Shown piece by piece: positions 37,265-49,800 of a stretch of 64,000 nt of DNA (positions are counted from its first letter, which is position 1; each line of letters opens with the position of its first letter). This stretch comes from Archangium primigenium (lineage in GTDB: Bacteria; Myxococcota; Myxococcia; Myxococcales; Myxococcaceae). The stretch spans positions 8,055,224 to 8,119,223 of the forward strand of contig NZ_JADWYI010000001.1 of the NCBI RefSeq assembly GCF_016904885.1, written 5' to 3'. The position numbers were made by a program, and so were the translations under genes. The notes beneath the pieces are model-generated. The model was not told where the DNA came from, did no database searches, and was given only the letters and a program-made list of their open reading frames with translations.

Positions 37265-38254
37265 CTAGGAGGGAGTGCCCTCGCGGTCACGCTCCGGCGG
37301 GGCCTCGGGCGCCCCGGGCACCGCCTGCTCGGCCATCTTCGGCCAGATGAGCGAGGCCACGATGCAGCCCACCAGCACCCCCGCGATGATGCCCAGCGAC
37401 AGCCCGATGGGGATGTGGATGTCGAAGAAGGTGATGAGCATCTTGAGCCCCACGAAGCCCAGGATGATGCCCAGGCCCACCTTGAGCAGGTGGAACTTCT
37501 CCATGAGGCTGGCCACCACGAAGAAGAGCGAGCGCAGGCCGAGGATGGCGCACACGTTGGACGTGTAGACGATGAAGGGGTCCTGGCTGATGCCCAGCAC
37601 CGCGGGGATGGAGTCCAGGGCGAAGAGCAGGTCCGTCGCCTCCACCACCAGCAGCACCAGGAACAGGGGCGTCACCTTGCGCTGGCCGTCCTCGCGCACG
37701 AAGAAGCGGCTGCCCTCGTCCTGGCGGGCCACCGGCAGCAGGCGCCGGGCCACCTTCACCACCAACGACTGCTCGGGCTCGGCCTCCTCGCCGTCCTTGG
37801 CGAAGGCCATCTTCACCGCCGTGAAGACGAGGAAGGCGCCAAACAAGTAGATGAGCCAATGAAAGCGGCTCACCAGCGCCGCGCCGGTGACGATGAGCAC
37901 CGCGCGCATGACGAACGCGCCGAGGATGCCCCAGAAGAGCACCCGGTGCTGCACCTGACGCGGCACCCGGAAGAAGGCGAACACCATCAGGAACACGAAC
38001 AGGTTGTCGACCGAGAGCGCGTACTCGACGACGTACGCCGTGAGCCACTGCAGCGACTGCTCCTGGTTCCAGTAGCCCGTGAAGCGCAGGCCTCCGCAGA
38101 ACAGGAGGCTGATGGTGATCCACACGCCGGTCCAGGCGGCGGCCTCCCGGGGCGTCACCTCGTGCTCCTCGCGGTGGAACAGGCCCAGATCCAGGGCCAG
38201 CATGGCCAGCACGAAGAGGTTGAAACCCACCCAGAGCGCGACGTGTGTGTTCAC
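37265..38254 (-). CDS. TerC/Alx-family membrane protein (TIGR03718)
   Basis: A 329-residue membrane protein with about nine helices. Signature segments are EYALSVDNLFVFLMVF and VVEATDLLFALDSIPAVLGIS, which carry the conserved membrane Asp/Glu residues of the TerC/Alx family. Members such as Alx and MgtJ/YkoY-type proteins export Mn2+ and are riboswitch-linked in other bacteria, and others confer tellurite resistance. The GTG start at 38254 is preceded by AGGAAAG. It lies 47 bp after glgX and 42 bp before apaG on the same strand. Confidence 0.88.
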   Translation of the reverse strand: MNTHVALWVGFNLFVLAMLALDLGLFHREEHEVTPREAAAWTGVWITISLLFCGGLRFTGYWNQEQSLQWLTAYVVEYALSVDNLFVFLMVFAFFRVPRQVQHRVLFWGILGAFVMRAVLIVTGAALVSRFHWLIYLFGAFLVFTAVKMAFAKDGEEAEPEQSLVVKVARRLLPVARQDEGSRFFVREDGQRKVTPLFLVLLVVEATDLLFALDSIPAVLGISQDPFIVYTSNVCAILGLRSLFFVVASLMEKFHLLKVGLGIILGFVGLKMLITFFDIHIPIGLSLGIIAGVLVGCIVASLIWPKMAEQAVPGAPEAPPERDREGTPS

Positions 38255-38301
38255 GTATTCTTTCCTGAGACCGGCCCGGGGGCCAGCGGACGGCGTGCTA
38301 T

Positions 38302-40436
<2,135 letters not shown>

Positions 40437-40440
<4 letters not shown>

Positions 40441-43400
40441 CCATCACTCCTCTCCAGCAGTACCAGCGGGAAGCCCACCAGCAGGGGAGCCAGTGGCAAC
40501 ACCGCGCCCTCTCCGCGCCGACCGGGCCGCACCTGCTGGCCGGTGAAGACGTCGCGGAACGTCATGCTCGCATAGGACGCGGGCAGCTCCAGGGACGTTT
40601 CTTCATAAGCCGAGGCCAGCCCTCCCGGGGACTCCAGGGCGGACAGGGTGTAACGCGGTGCGACGGTGAGCACCAGGGACCCCTCGTGCTCCCGGGCGAA
40701 GGCCACCGCCGCGTCGGCGCGGGGCCCGGACAGGGACAGCGCCTGGTAGCCGCCCTGGCGGAAGAGCGCCGCGGAGCGCTGGCGCAGCCGCAGGCCCTCG
40801 GCCAGGACGAACAGCTTGATGCGGCCGTCCTCCATGCGCTCGGTCAGGTGGGTGCACAGCCCCACCCGGTTGCGCGCGGCCTCCTGGTCCAGCGCCGTGA
40901 GCAGCCGCTCGCGCAGGCCGTAGTCCACCGGCCGGCGGTTGTCCGGATCCACCAGCGACAAATCCCACAGCTCGCAGCCCTGGTACGTGTCCACGACGCC
41001 CGGGGACATGAGCTTGAGCAGGAGCTGGCCCAGGGCGTTGTGCTGCCCCGCCCGCTCGATGCGCTGCTTGAAGGCCAGCACGTCCGCCAGGAAGGCCGCG
41101 CTCTTGCCCTGGTCCAGGCAGGACTCCACGAAGCGCGCCACGCCCTCCTCGTAGTCCTTGTCCGGGTTGGTCCACGAGGTGCGCACCTTGGCTTCCTTGA
41201 TGGCCTTGAGCATGTACTCGCGGATGCGGCCGCGCAGCTCCTCGAGCGCCGCCGGGGACAAGGGCTCTGCGCCCATGGGCCAGGCGCCCACCACCGTCTG
41301 GTAGAAGAGGTACTCGTCGTTGAGCGAGGGCGCGGGGCCCTCGGGCATCTCCGCGCGGTGGACCCGGGTGAGGGAGGACCAGAACTCCACGCGCTCGCGC
41401 CACACGTCGGGCAGCTCCGACAGCACGACCAGGCGCGCGCGCACGTCCTCGCTGCGCTTGGTGTCGTGGGTGCTGGAGGTGAGCATGCTCGCCGGCCAGT
41501 GCGCGGCGCGCTCGTGGTTGCGCTCGTGGAAGGTGGCCGCCGTGGTGCCGAAGTGCTCCGGCTCGCCGCCCACCTCGTTGAGCGCGCACAGGCGGTGGTA
41601 AACGTAGAAGGTCGTGTCCTCCAGGCCCTTGGCCATCACGGGGCCGGTGAGCTGCTGCATCTTCATGGCGAAGGAGAGCATCTCCGCGCGCTCGTTGGCG
41701 CCCAGGTGCTCGGGGTAGCGCCGCAGGAGCACGTCGCCCAGGAAGTCGAAGATGCTGACGTTGAGCGTGGCGTTGCGCGCCTTGGCGTGGCGCAGCGTGT
41801 CCTTGATGTAGCGCACGTCGCGCGCGTCCAGCTCCGTCTGGGTGTCGTCCACGTAGGTGCGGTAGACGGGAAAGAGCGCGATGAACTCCGCCAGCGCGCG
41901 CCGGAGGCTGTTGAGGGTGAAGTCGCGCGTCCTGCGGTTGAGCTCCGAGATGCGGTTGAGCCGGTGGGCCAGCAGGTTCAGCTCGCTCGACATGAAGTCG
42001 CGCAGGATGAGGCGCTTCTTCTCGTAGACCAGGTCATCGAAGTCCATCGCCTCGCCGATGAAGCGCTGGTAGGTCTCGGTCATCGGCCCCTCGGCCGCGG
42101 GCTGCACGAAGATGCCGCTCACCGCGTTGGCGAAGCGGTAGCCCGTGGTGCCATGCACCGCCCAGCTGTCGGGAATGCGCTCGCGGCCGCCCTGGATCTT
42201 CTCCACGGACACGAAGAGCGCCCGGCGCAGCGGCGAGTCCGTGCGCGCACCCGCCTCCGCGTGCCACCGCGCGCGCAGGCCCTGCTCCACCTCCGGCCAC
42301 GCCTCGGCGCGCGCGCCGTGCTCGACGTCGAAGAGCGCCCGGGCCCGCTCCAGGAAGTAGCGCTCCTGCAACTGGAGGAAGTACGCCGTGGGATCGTAGA
42401 GGCCATCCGGATGGTCGATGCGCAGGCCCGTCACCTGGCCCTTGCGCAGCCACTCGAAGATGAGCTGGTGCGCCTCGGCGAACACCTCGGGCTCCTCCAT
42501 GCGGATGGCGGCCAGGCCGTTGATGTCGAAGAAGCGGCGGTAGTTGATCTCCTCGCCCGCCACGCGCCACTGCGCCAACCGGTAGCTGCCCGCCTGGAGC
42601 ATCTGGTCGAGCACGTCGAAGGAGCGCGGATCGCCCGGCGTGCCGTTGAGGGCCTCCACGTTGGCGGCGATGTGCTGGGCCACCTCGGGGCTCGCCGAGG
42701 CCAGGGCCGCCAGCCGACGCTTGACGACCTCCTTCTCCCGGTTGCGCTCGATGACCTGCTCGCGCCGGGTCTCGGTGCGCTCGGGCAGATGGCGGATGGC
42801 GGTGAGGATGGAGTGCAGCTCGATGATGTCCGGGTGCCCGGCGCCCAGCCGCTCCTCGAGCGCCTCCAGGCCCCGCTCGAGCACGCGCGCGTACTGGCGG
42901 GGCGCCAGGGGCAGCAGCCGCTCGTAGTAGTTGACGACGAAGGCGCCCTCGCGGAAGCCCAGCTTCAGCTCGCCCTTCTCCAGCACCACGCCGTACTGGT
43001 CGCCGAGCACGGGCAGGAGCACCTTGCCCTCCAGCTCGTCCTTGACCGGGCTCCAGTCGATGTCGAAGAAGCGCGCGTAGACGGAGGCGGGGCCGTTCTC
43101 CAGCACGTCGAACCAGAGGGGATTGAAGGACTCGATGCCCATGTGGTTGGGCACCACGTCCAGCACCTGGCCCAGGCCATGCTCGCGCAGCGCATCACAG
43201 AGCGACGTGTGCTGCGCGGCCGAGCCCACCTCGGGGTTGAGCCGCTTGTGGTTCACGCAGTCGTAGCCGTGCGTGCTGCCGGGGCTCGCCTCCAGGTAGG
43301 GCGAGCAGTAGAGGTCGGACAGGCCCAGGCGCGACAGGTAGGGCACGATCCCGCGCGCGTCCTCGAAGGTGAAGCCCTTGTGCAGTTGCACCCGGTAGGT

Positions 43401-43523
43401 GGACAGCGGCGTGTGCTGGCCCAGCACCGCCTGCCGCGTCCGGGCGAACAGCGCCGAGGTCAGCGCCTCCACACCCGAGTCACCCGTGCTACCGCCAGAC
43501 ACCGTCGTCCCATCAAGTCGCAT
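40437..43523 (-). CDS. treY: Maltooligosyltrehalose synthase TreY
   Basis: A 1028-residue GH13 family enzyme that converts the reducing end of maltodextrins into a trehalose unit. It starts with [18 protein letters not shown] and has [42 protein letters not shown] and [17 protein letters not shown], all characteristic of TreY. The length exceeds the usual 700-900 residues mainly in the central helical insertion. It precedes glgX with a 4-bp overlap. Trehalose would serve as an osmo- and desiccation protectant, fitting a spore-forming myxobacterium. Confidence 0.94.
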
Positions 43524-43615
43524 GGGCCCAGTCGTAGGGCCACCCGGCGCGTCTGACTACCGTGCTGATGCACATCCGCCCGCTATCCAACGCTCGCCAG
43601 ACACCTGAAATGCCA

Positions 43616-43644
43616 AGGGCCCGCCACTTCGCGCGGCGAGCCCT
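43616..43644 (-). terminator. Hairpin terminator after the SWIB gene
   Basis: AGGGC-C-CGCC and GGCG-A-GCCCT arms (nine pairs, one mismatch) with a 9-base loop lie 33 bases downstream of the SWIB stop on the minus strand. No T-tract, but the position fits a transcript end. Confidence 0.5.
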
Positions 43645-43676
43645 GGGGGGATGACGACCGGGCGCGAGCGCCGGTG

Positions 43677-44039
43677 TCAGTCCGCGGCGGACAGGTTCTT
43701 GTTCACCAGCGCCGTCATCTCGAACATGTTGACGGACTTCTTGCCGCCGAAGATGGCCTTGAGCTTGTCGTCGGCGTTGATCTGCCGCTTGTTCTTGGCG
43801 TCCTGCAGGTTGTTCTTCTTGATGTACTCCCAGATCTTCTTCACCACCTCGGTGCGGGGCACCGGCTTGGCGCCGATGATGGCGGCCAGCTCGGCGGAGG
43901 GCGTCATCGCCTTCATGAACTGGGCGCTCGGCTTGCGCTTGGGAGCAGCGGCGGTCTTCTTCGCGGCGGCGGCGGGAGCCTTCTTCGCGGCAGCGGCGGG
44001 GGCCTTCTTCGCGGCGGTCGTGGTCTTCTTGGCGGCCAT
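43677..44039 (-). CDS. SWIB-domain protein with histone H1-like Lys/Ala tail
   Basis: A 120-residue protein. Residues 1-45 are a basic Lys/Ala/Pro tail (AAKKAPAAAAKKAP repeats) like histone H1 and bacterial H1-like DNA-binding proteins. Residues about 48-120 are a SWIB/MDM2 domain, with AIIGAKPVPRTEVVKKIWEY and AIFGGKKSVNMFEMTALVNK. SWIB domains occur in eukaryotic chromatin remodelling complexes and in Chlamydia and some other bacteria. The tail suggests nucleic acid binding and compaction or transcription roles, as yet undefined. It has its own promoter region, divergent from the elb cluster, and a likely terminator downstream. Confidence 0.86.
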   Translation of the reverse strand: MAAKKTTTAAKKAPAAAAKKAPAAAAKKTAAAPKRKPSAQFMKAMTPSAELAAIIGAKPVPRTEVVKKIWEYIKKNNLQDAKNKRQINADDKLKAIFGGKKSVNMFEMTALVNKNLSAAD

Positions 44040-44561
44040 TCTGTTCGGATCTCCTGCCCCTGGATCGAGTGTCCCGGGAGCGTTGCACAGCGTGTTCAAC
44101 ACCCTGAGCCAGCGGGCGCTCAGTAAGCCCGAGGCCTAAAAACAGCCCTCCGCTGCATTCTTCCCTCTGAGGGCCGAGGGAGAAAATAATGTTTCTCCCT
44201 CGGAAGGGAAGAGTGTTTTCTCCAAGAACACCGCGAGGACACGCCGAACCTCCCTCGGAAGCGCGCGCGGCGCCCGTCCCCACCCCACCTCGCGCGTCTC
44301 GCCGCGGGACAGGGTGGAACAGGTCTGTTGCACCCCGCCCCCCGCCCAACCCCGCCATTTCCCGGGTTTCTCGACGGCTGGGAGGCCCCTGCCCCCGGGC
44401 CGGACCGCGACGGCCCTCCCCCTCGGTGTGGGATAAGGGGAGGCCGCTTGATCGGCGGCACAGCGGCCCGCTTGGGCTCCAGGGCGCGCCGAGCGGATTC
44501 CACCGAAGTGGAGTGCGGTTGACACATGCCTGAATCCGGTGTCAGGAAGCCCGCCTCAACC
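44040..44561. other. 522-bp non-coding divergent region with strong hairpins
   Basis: No convincing gene is seen between the SWIB gene and the HAD phosphatase; the open frames here have poor third-position GC. It holds a 12-bp-arm hairpin (44174-44203), a second copy of CTCCCTCGGAAG at 44250-44261 and a GTGTT-N9-AACAC repeat (44213-44231). An AT-rich core stands out in this GC-rich DNA. Confidence 0.7.
44174..44203. repeat. Perfect 12-bp inverted repeat around an ATAATG loop
   Basis: CCGAGGGAGAAA and TTTCTCCCTCGG arms with loop ATAATG. It may be a regulator site, an RNA hairpin on either strand, or a mobile/dispersed element. CTCCCTCGGAAG from its right arm recurs at 44250-44261, and CCCTC-T-GAGGG precedes it. 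Confidence 0.75.
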
Positions 44562-45227
44562 ATGGACGCGAAAGCCGCCTTCTACGATGTCGACGGGACG
44601 TTGGTGAAGACCAACGTCGTTCACGTCTACGCCTACTACGCGATGAACCGGGGCTCCCTGCTGGGAATGGCGGGCCGAACCCTGGCCACGGCCGCCAGCG
44701 TGCCGCTGTTCGCCGCCATGGACGCGTTGGATCGTAAGACCTTCAACGAGTTCTTCTACCGGTATTACGCGGGGCTGTCCGAGGACCGGCTCATCTCCGT
44801 GGCCGAGGACATGTTCGAGGACGTGCTCAAGCCCGCCCTGTACGAGCAGACCCGGGACCTCATCGACCAGGCGCGCCGGGCCGGCTGCCGCATCGTGCTC
44901 GTCACGGGGGCCCTGGACTTCAGCATGCGCCCGCTGGCCCGCCACCTGGGCGCCGACGACATGATCGCCAACAAGATGCAGTTCGTGGGCGGCAAGGCGA
45001 CGGGCAAGGTCATCCCGCCCATCATCGAGGGCGCCAACAAGGCCAACGCCATCCGGTCCTACTGTGTGCGCGAGGGCCTGTCGCTCGACCAGAGCCACGG
45101 CTACTCCGACAGTGCATCCGACTACGCGATGCTGTCCGTAGTGGGGCGGCCCACGGCCGTCAACCCGGACATGCGGCTGCGCGCCATCGCCCGGGCCTAC
45201 AACTGGCCCATCCTCGACCTCAAGTAA
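44562..45227 (+). CDS. HAD-IB family phosphatase-like hydrolase
   Basis: A 221-residue HAD superfamily IB (SerB-like) enzyme. Motif I is FYDVDGTL (Asp9 nucleophile, Asp11), motif II is VLVTGAL, and motifs III/IV are seen as the basic NKANAIRSYC region and GYSDSASDYAML. It has no signal peptide. It begins the gene run ending with ElbD and an epimerase, so it may dephosphorylate a lipid or glycerol-phosphate intermediate. This is inferred from place only. The ATG at 44562 was preferred to one at 44526 because the intervening codons have low third-position GC. Confidence 0.85.
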   Translation: MDAKAAFYDVDGTLVKTNVVHVYAYYAMNRGSLLGMAGRTLATAASVPLFAAMDALDRKTFNEFFYRYYAGLSEDRLISVAEDMFEDVLKPALYEQTRDLIDQARRAGCRIVLVTGALDFSMRPLARHLGADDMIANKMQFVGGKATGKVIPPIIEGANKANAIRSYCVREGLSLDQSHGYSDSASDYAMLSVVGRPTAVNPDMRLRAIARAYNWPILDLK

Positions 45228-45249
45228 CGCACGAAAGCCTTCGCACGAC

Positions 45250-46863
45250 ATGCGCCCGCTCAAGACGCTCAAGAAGCTGTACGACGAGGAAAGCCAGGTG
45301 GTCATCACCGAGAAGGGCAGCCCCCCGCGGGCGCTCTTCTCCGGGGAGAACTTCCTCCTCGAGGACCTGCCCGTGGGCACCCGGGTCATCTTCCCCCGGC
45401 CGCCCCTCGAGGGCGTGCCCAACGTCAAGGCCGCCATCCGCTGGGCCATCAACCACCCGGAGGGCATGGAGCCGCTGCACGCCCTGCTGCGCCCGGGCAT
45501 GCGGCTCACCTGCGTCATCGACGACATCTCGGTGCCGCTGCCGCCCATGGCCACTCCGGACGTGCGCCAGTCCATCCTGGAGGTGGTGCTGGAGCTGTGC
45601 GCCGACTCGGGGGTGGATGACATCCACCTCATCATCGCCAACGCCCTGCACCGGCGCATGACCGAGGCGGAGATGCGGCGCATGGTGGGCCAGAAGATCC
45701 ACGACGCCTTCTACCCGGACCGCTACTACAACCACGACGCCGAGGACCCGGACGGCATCACCGAGCTGGAGCGCAGCCCGTGCGGCTCGCACGTGGTGGC
45801 CGTCAACCGGCGCGTGGCCGAGAGCGACCTGACGGTGTACGTCAACGTGAACTTCGTGCCCATGAATGGCGGGCACAAGTCCATGGGCACGGGCCTGGCC
45901 AACTACGCGAGCCTGCGCGCGCACCACAACCCCAAGACGATCCGCAGCTCCGAGAGCTACATGGAGCCGGCGAAGAGCGAGCTGTACCGGCGCAACGAGC
46001 GCATCGGCAAGGCGATCGACAAGCACCTCAAGGTGTTCCACATCGAGTCGGTGCTCAACAACCGCATGTTCGGCCCGGGCACGGACTTCCTGCACAAGCG
46101 CGAGGAGGACTACTCCGAGGGCGACCGGCTGAAGTTCCACGCCATGCGCTACGCCTTGTCCAAGATGCCGCGCGCCGCGGCGCGCAAGGTGCTCAACGCC
46201 ATCCCCGCCCCCTACGACGTCACGGGCGTGTTCGCGGGCGCCACCGAGCCCACGCACCAGAAGATCCTGGAGAAGAGCTGGCAGCAGTACGTGGTGCCGG
46301 TGCAGGGGCAGAGCGACATCGTCATCTTCCCCATCCCCTTCATCTCGCCCTACAGCGTCAACTCCATCCTCAACCCGCTGCTCGTGCAGGTGATGGGGCT
46401 CGGCTACTTCTTCAACCTCAACCGCGGCGTGCCGCTGGTGAAGAAGGGCGGCGTCATCATCCTCACCCACCCCGCCTTCGACGAGTTCGATCCCGTCCAG
46501 CACCCGAGCTACATCGAGTTCTTCAACCGCGTGCTGCCCGAGACGCGCGACGCGGTGAAGATCGAGCAGAAGTTCGAGCGCGAGTTCGCCGAGAACCCGA
46601 GCTACGTGCACCTGTACCGCAAGGGCAACGCCTACCACGGCGTGCACCCGCTCTACATGTGGTACTGGGGCGAGAATGGCCGCCAGCACGCGGGCAAGGT
46701 CATCGTCGCTGGCGCGGAGAACAACCACGTCCCGGCGCTGCTCGGCTGGGACCGCACCGACACGCTCACCGAGGCCATCGAGGAGGCGCGCGGCTTCATG
46801 GGCCGCTCGGCCAGCATCAGCCTGCTGCGCATCTCCCCCACCGTCATGGTCGACGTGAAGTAG
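45250..46863 (+). CDS. LarA-like (DUF2088) domain protein
   Basis: A 537-residue protein of the lactate-racemase (LarA, nickel-pincer) superfamily. The N-terminal DUF2088 motifs are recognisable but altered: the DxTRP segment reads DDISVP, and the ATGTHR-like segment reads IIANALHRRMTEAEM. GGHKSM keeps the Lys that binds the pincer cofactor in LarA. The loss of the Arg argues that it is not a plain lactate racemase. It lies 22 bp after the HAD gene and 23 bp before elbD on the same strand, so it probably works in ether-lipid synthesis. The exact role is unknown. Confidence 0.82.
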   Translation: MRPLKTLKKLYDEESQVVITEKGSPPRALFSGENFLLEDLPVGTRVIFPRPPLEGVPNVKAAIRWAINHPEGMEPLHALLRPGMRLTCVIDDISVPLPPMATPDVRQSILEVVLELCADSGVDDIHLIIANALHRRMTEAEMRRMVGQKIHDAFYPDRYYNHDAEDPDGITELERSPCGSHVVAVNRRVAESDLTVYVNVNFVPMNGGHKSMGTGLANYASLRAHHNPKTIRSSESYMEPAKSELYRRNERIGKAIDKHLKVFHIESVLNNRMFGPGTDFLHKREEDYSEGDRLKFHAMRYALSKMPRAAARKVLNAIPAPYDVTGVFAGATEPTHQKILEKSWQQYVVPVQGQSDIVIFPIPFISPYSVNSILNPLLVQVMGLGYFFNLNRGVPLVKKGGVIILTHPAFDEFDPVQHPSYIEFFNRVLPETRDAVKIEQKFEREFAENPSYVHLYRKGNAYHGVHPLYMWYWGENGRQHAGKVIVAGAENNHVPALLGWDRTDTLTEAIEEARGFMGRSASISLLRISPTVMVDVK

Positions 46864-46886
46864 CCGCCTTCCCGAGATTCCCGACG

Positions 46887-49800
46887 ATGAGCCTCCCCGA
46901 GTTGAACGTCACGCAGCTCCTCACCGGCAAGCGCCTCTTGTTCGCGGGCGCCACCGGCTTCGTGGGCAAGGTCACCCTGTCCATGCTCCTGGCGCGCTAT
47001 GGCCAGGAGCTCGACAAGCTCTACGTGCTGGTGCGCAAGGGCAGCGCCCCGTCGGCCGAGCGGCGCTTCTTCGACAAGGTCGCCACGAGCGAGCCCTTCC
47101 AGCCGCTGCGCGACAGCCTCGGGGACGCGGGCGCGCTGGAGTTCATCCGCCAGAAGGTCGAGGTCATCGACGGGGACATCACCGACCCGCTCATGGGGCT
47201 GGAGCCCGCCCAGGCCGAGGCGCTCACCGGCCAGGTGCACGCCATCGTCAACTGCGCGGGCCTCGTGTCCTTCAACCCCTCGCTGGAGGTGGGGCTCAAC
47301 GTCAACACCCACGGCGTGAAGAACACCGTGGAGCTGGCGCTGCGCTGGAAGGTGCCGCTCATCCACATGTCCACCGCGTTCGTGGCGGGCAACCGCAACG
47401 GCCTCGTCTTCGAGGACGAGGAGGTGGTGGGCTACTTCCCGCGCCAGGACGAGCTGGACGGGCGCGACTTCAGCCTGGAGCAGGAGATCGCCGACGCGGA
47501 CAAGGTCGTGGCCCGGCTGCGCGAGCAGGCGGACGACAAGACGCTCACGTCGCTCTTCCGCAAGAAGGCCCTGGAGCGGCTGGAGGAAGAAGGCCGCGAC
47601 GCCACGGACGAGAAGACGCTGCGCCTGGCCGTGGGCCGCGAGCGCAAGCTGTGGCTGTCCGGCGAGCTCGTGCGCGCGGGCATGGACCGGGCGCGGCACT
47701 GGGGCTGGCCCAACACGTACACGTACACCAAGAGCCTGGGCGAGCAGGTCATGGCGAGCACGCCCGGCCTGCGCTACGCCATCGTGCGGCCCTCCATCGT
47801 CGAGTCCGCCCAGCACTTCCCCTTCCCCGGCTGGAACGAGGGCTTCACCACCTCGGCGCCGCTCGCCTTCGCGGGCATCAAGGGCCAGCAGCACATCCCC
47901 GCGGGTGACCGCGCCATCCTCGACATCATCCCCGTGGACCACGTGGCGGGCGCCACCATCGGCATCACCGCCCACGCCATGCAGGTGGAGGAGCGGCGCG
48001 TCTACAACCTGGCCAGCGGGGACGTGAACCCGTTCTACGCGAGCCGCTCCATCGAGCTCGTGGGCCTGTACCGCCGCCGCTACTACCGCAACAAGGAGAC
48101 GGGCAACGCGCTGCTCAACGAGGTGCGCTCGCGCATCGAGCCCGTGCCGGCCAGCCGCGCCGTGTTCGAGAACCTCAGCGCGCCCATGTTCATCAAGGGC
48201 GCGAAGCTCCTGCGCCAGGTGATCGACGAGGTGAAGCCCGCCTGGGGAGCCCCCAAGGTGCAGGCGCTGATGGAGCGCGCGCGCGAGTCGCTGAGCACCG
48301 TGGAGGAGGAGGGCTCGAGCCTGTTGGGGCTCATCGAGCTGTTCATGCCCTTCCTCTACGACAACCGCTACGTCTTCCGCTGCGACAACACCCGCTCGGT
48401 GTACGCGCGGATGGCGCCGCATGACCGGGCCCGCATCCCCTGGGCGCCCGAGTCCATCGACTGGCGCGTCTACTTCCTCGACACCCACCTGCCCGGCCTG
48501 GAGAAGTGGGTGTTCCCGGGCATGGAGGAGGAGAACAAGCGGCGCACCGTCATCCCCGCCCACCGCGACCTCCTGGAGATGCTCGAGGCGAGCGTCAACG
48601 CCTGGCGCCACCGCGTGGCCTTCCGCTTCGCCGCGGACGAGAAGGAAGAGCGCCTCACCTACGGCGAGGTCAACCGCTACGCCAACCGCGTGGGCAGCTT
48701 CCTGCTCAAGGAAGGCGTCAAGCGCAACGAGCGCGTGATGCTCTTGTCGGAGAACCGGCCCGAGTGGCCCGTCTCCTACTTCGGCATCCTGCGCGCCGGC
48801 GGCACCGCGGTGCCCATGGACCCGAGCCTCAACGAGGCCGAGGTCGTCAACATCGCCCGCCGCTCCGAGGCCAAGGTGCTGCTCATCTCGGAGGAGGCGG
48901 CGGAGGAACTGCCCCGCATCGCCGAGGCGCTCGCCCAGGCGGGCCTGTCCACGCGCGTGGTCAGCCTCGCCGAGGCGATGAGTGGAGACCCCCAGCACCC
49001 GGACAACATCGGCCCGGTGCGCCACACGGCCGCGCCGGACGACGTGGCCAGCCTCATCTTCACCTCCGGCACCACGGGCACGCCCAAGGGCGTGATGCTC
49101 ACCCACCGCAACTTCGCCTCGCTCATCGCGAAGCTCGCCGGTGCGTTCAACATCGGCATCGGGGACGGCGTGCTGTCCGTGCTCCCCCTGCACCACACCT
49201 TCGAGTTCGCCGCGGGCTTCCTCACCCCGTTCTCGCGGGGCGCGGAGATCACCTACATCGACGAGCTCACCTCGGACAAACTCGGCGAGGTGTTCGAGAC
49301 GGGCCGCGTGTCGGCGATGATCGGCGTGCCCGCGCTCTGGCAGCTCCTGCACCGCAAGGTGACGCAGGAGATGGCCAGCCGCCCGCCGCTCGTCGAGCAG
49401 GCGCTCAAGACGCTCATGGCCACCCACGGGGAGCTGCGCAACCGCAGCAGTCTCAACCTGGGCAAGCTGCTCTTCTGGCCCGTGCACCGCAAGTTCGGCG
49501 GGAAGATCAAGTTCCTCGTGTCCGGCGGCTCGGCGCTGCCGGATGACGTGCACAAGGCCTTCCACCAGCTCGGCTTCAACATCATCGAGGGCTACGGCCT
49601 CACCGAGGCGGCGCCCGTGCTCACCGTCTCCGAGACCAACGTCAACAAGCGCCAGCCGGGCACCGTGGGCAAGGCGCTGCCGGGCATCGAGCTGAAGATC
49701 CTCGAGCCGGACACCGAGGGCATCGGCGAGGTCATCGCCCGGGGCCCCAGCGTCATGGCGGGCTACTTCGGGGACAAGGACGCCACCGACGCCGTGCTCA

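Noticed and set aside
44519-44524. TTGACA as a -35 box for the HAD gene
   Set aside because: No acceptable -10 box lies 16-18 bases downstream, and the resulting start would be within about 10 bases of the chosen ATG.
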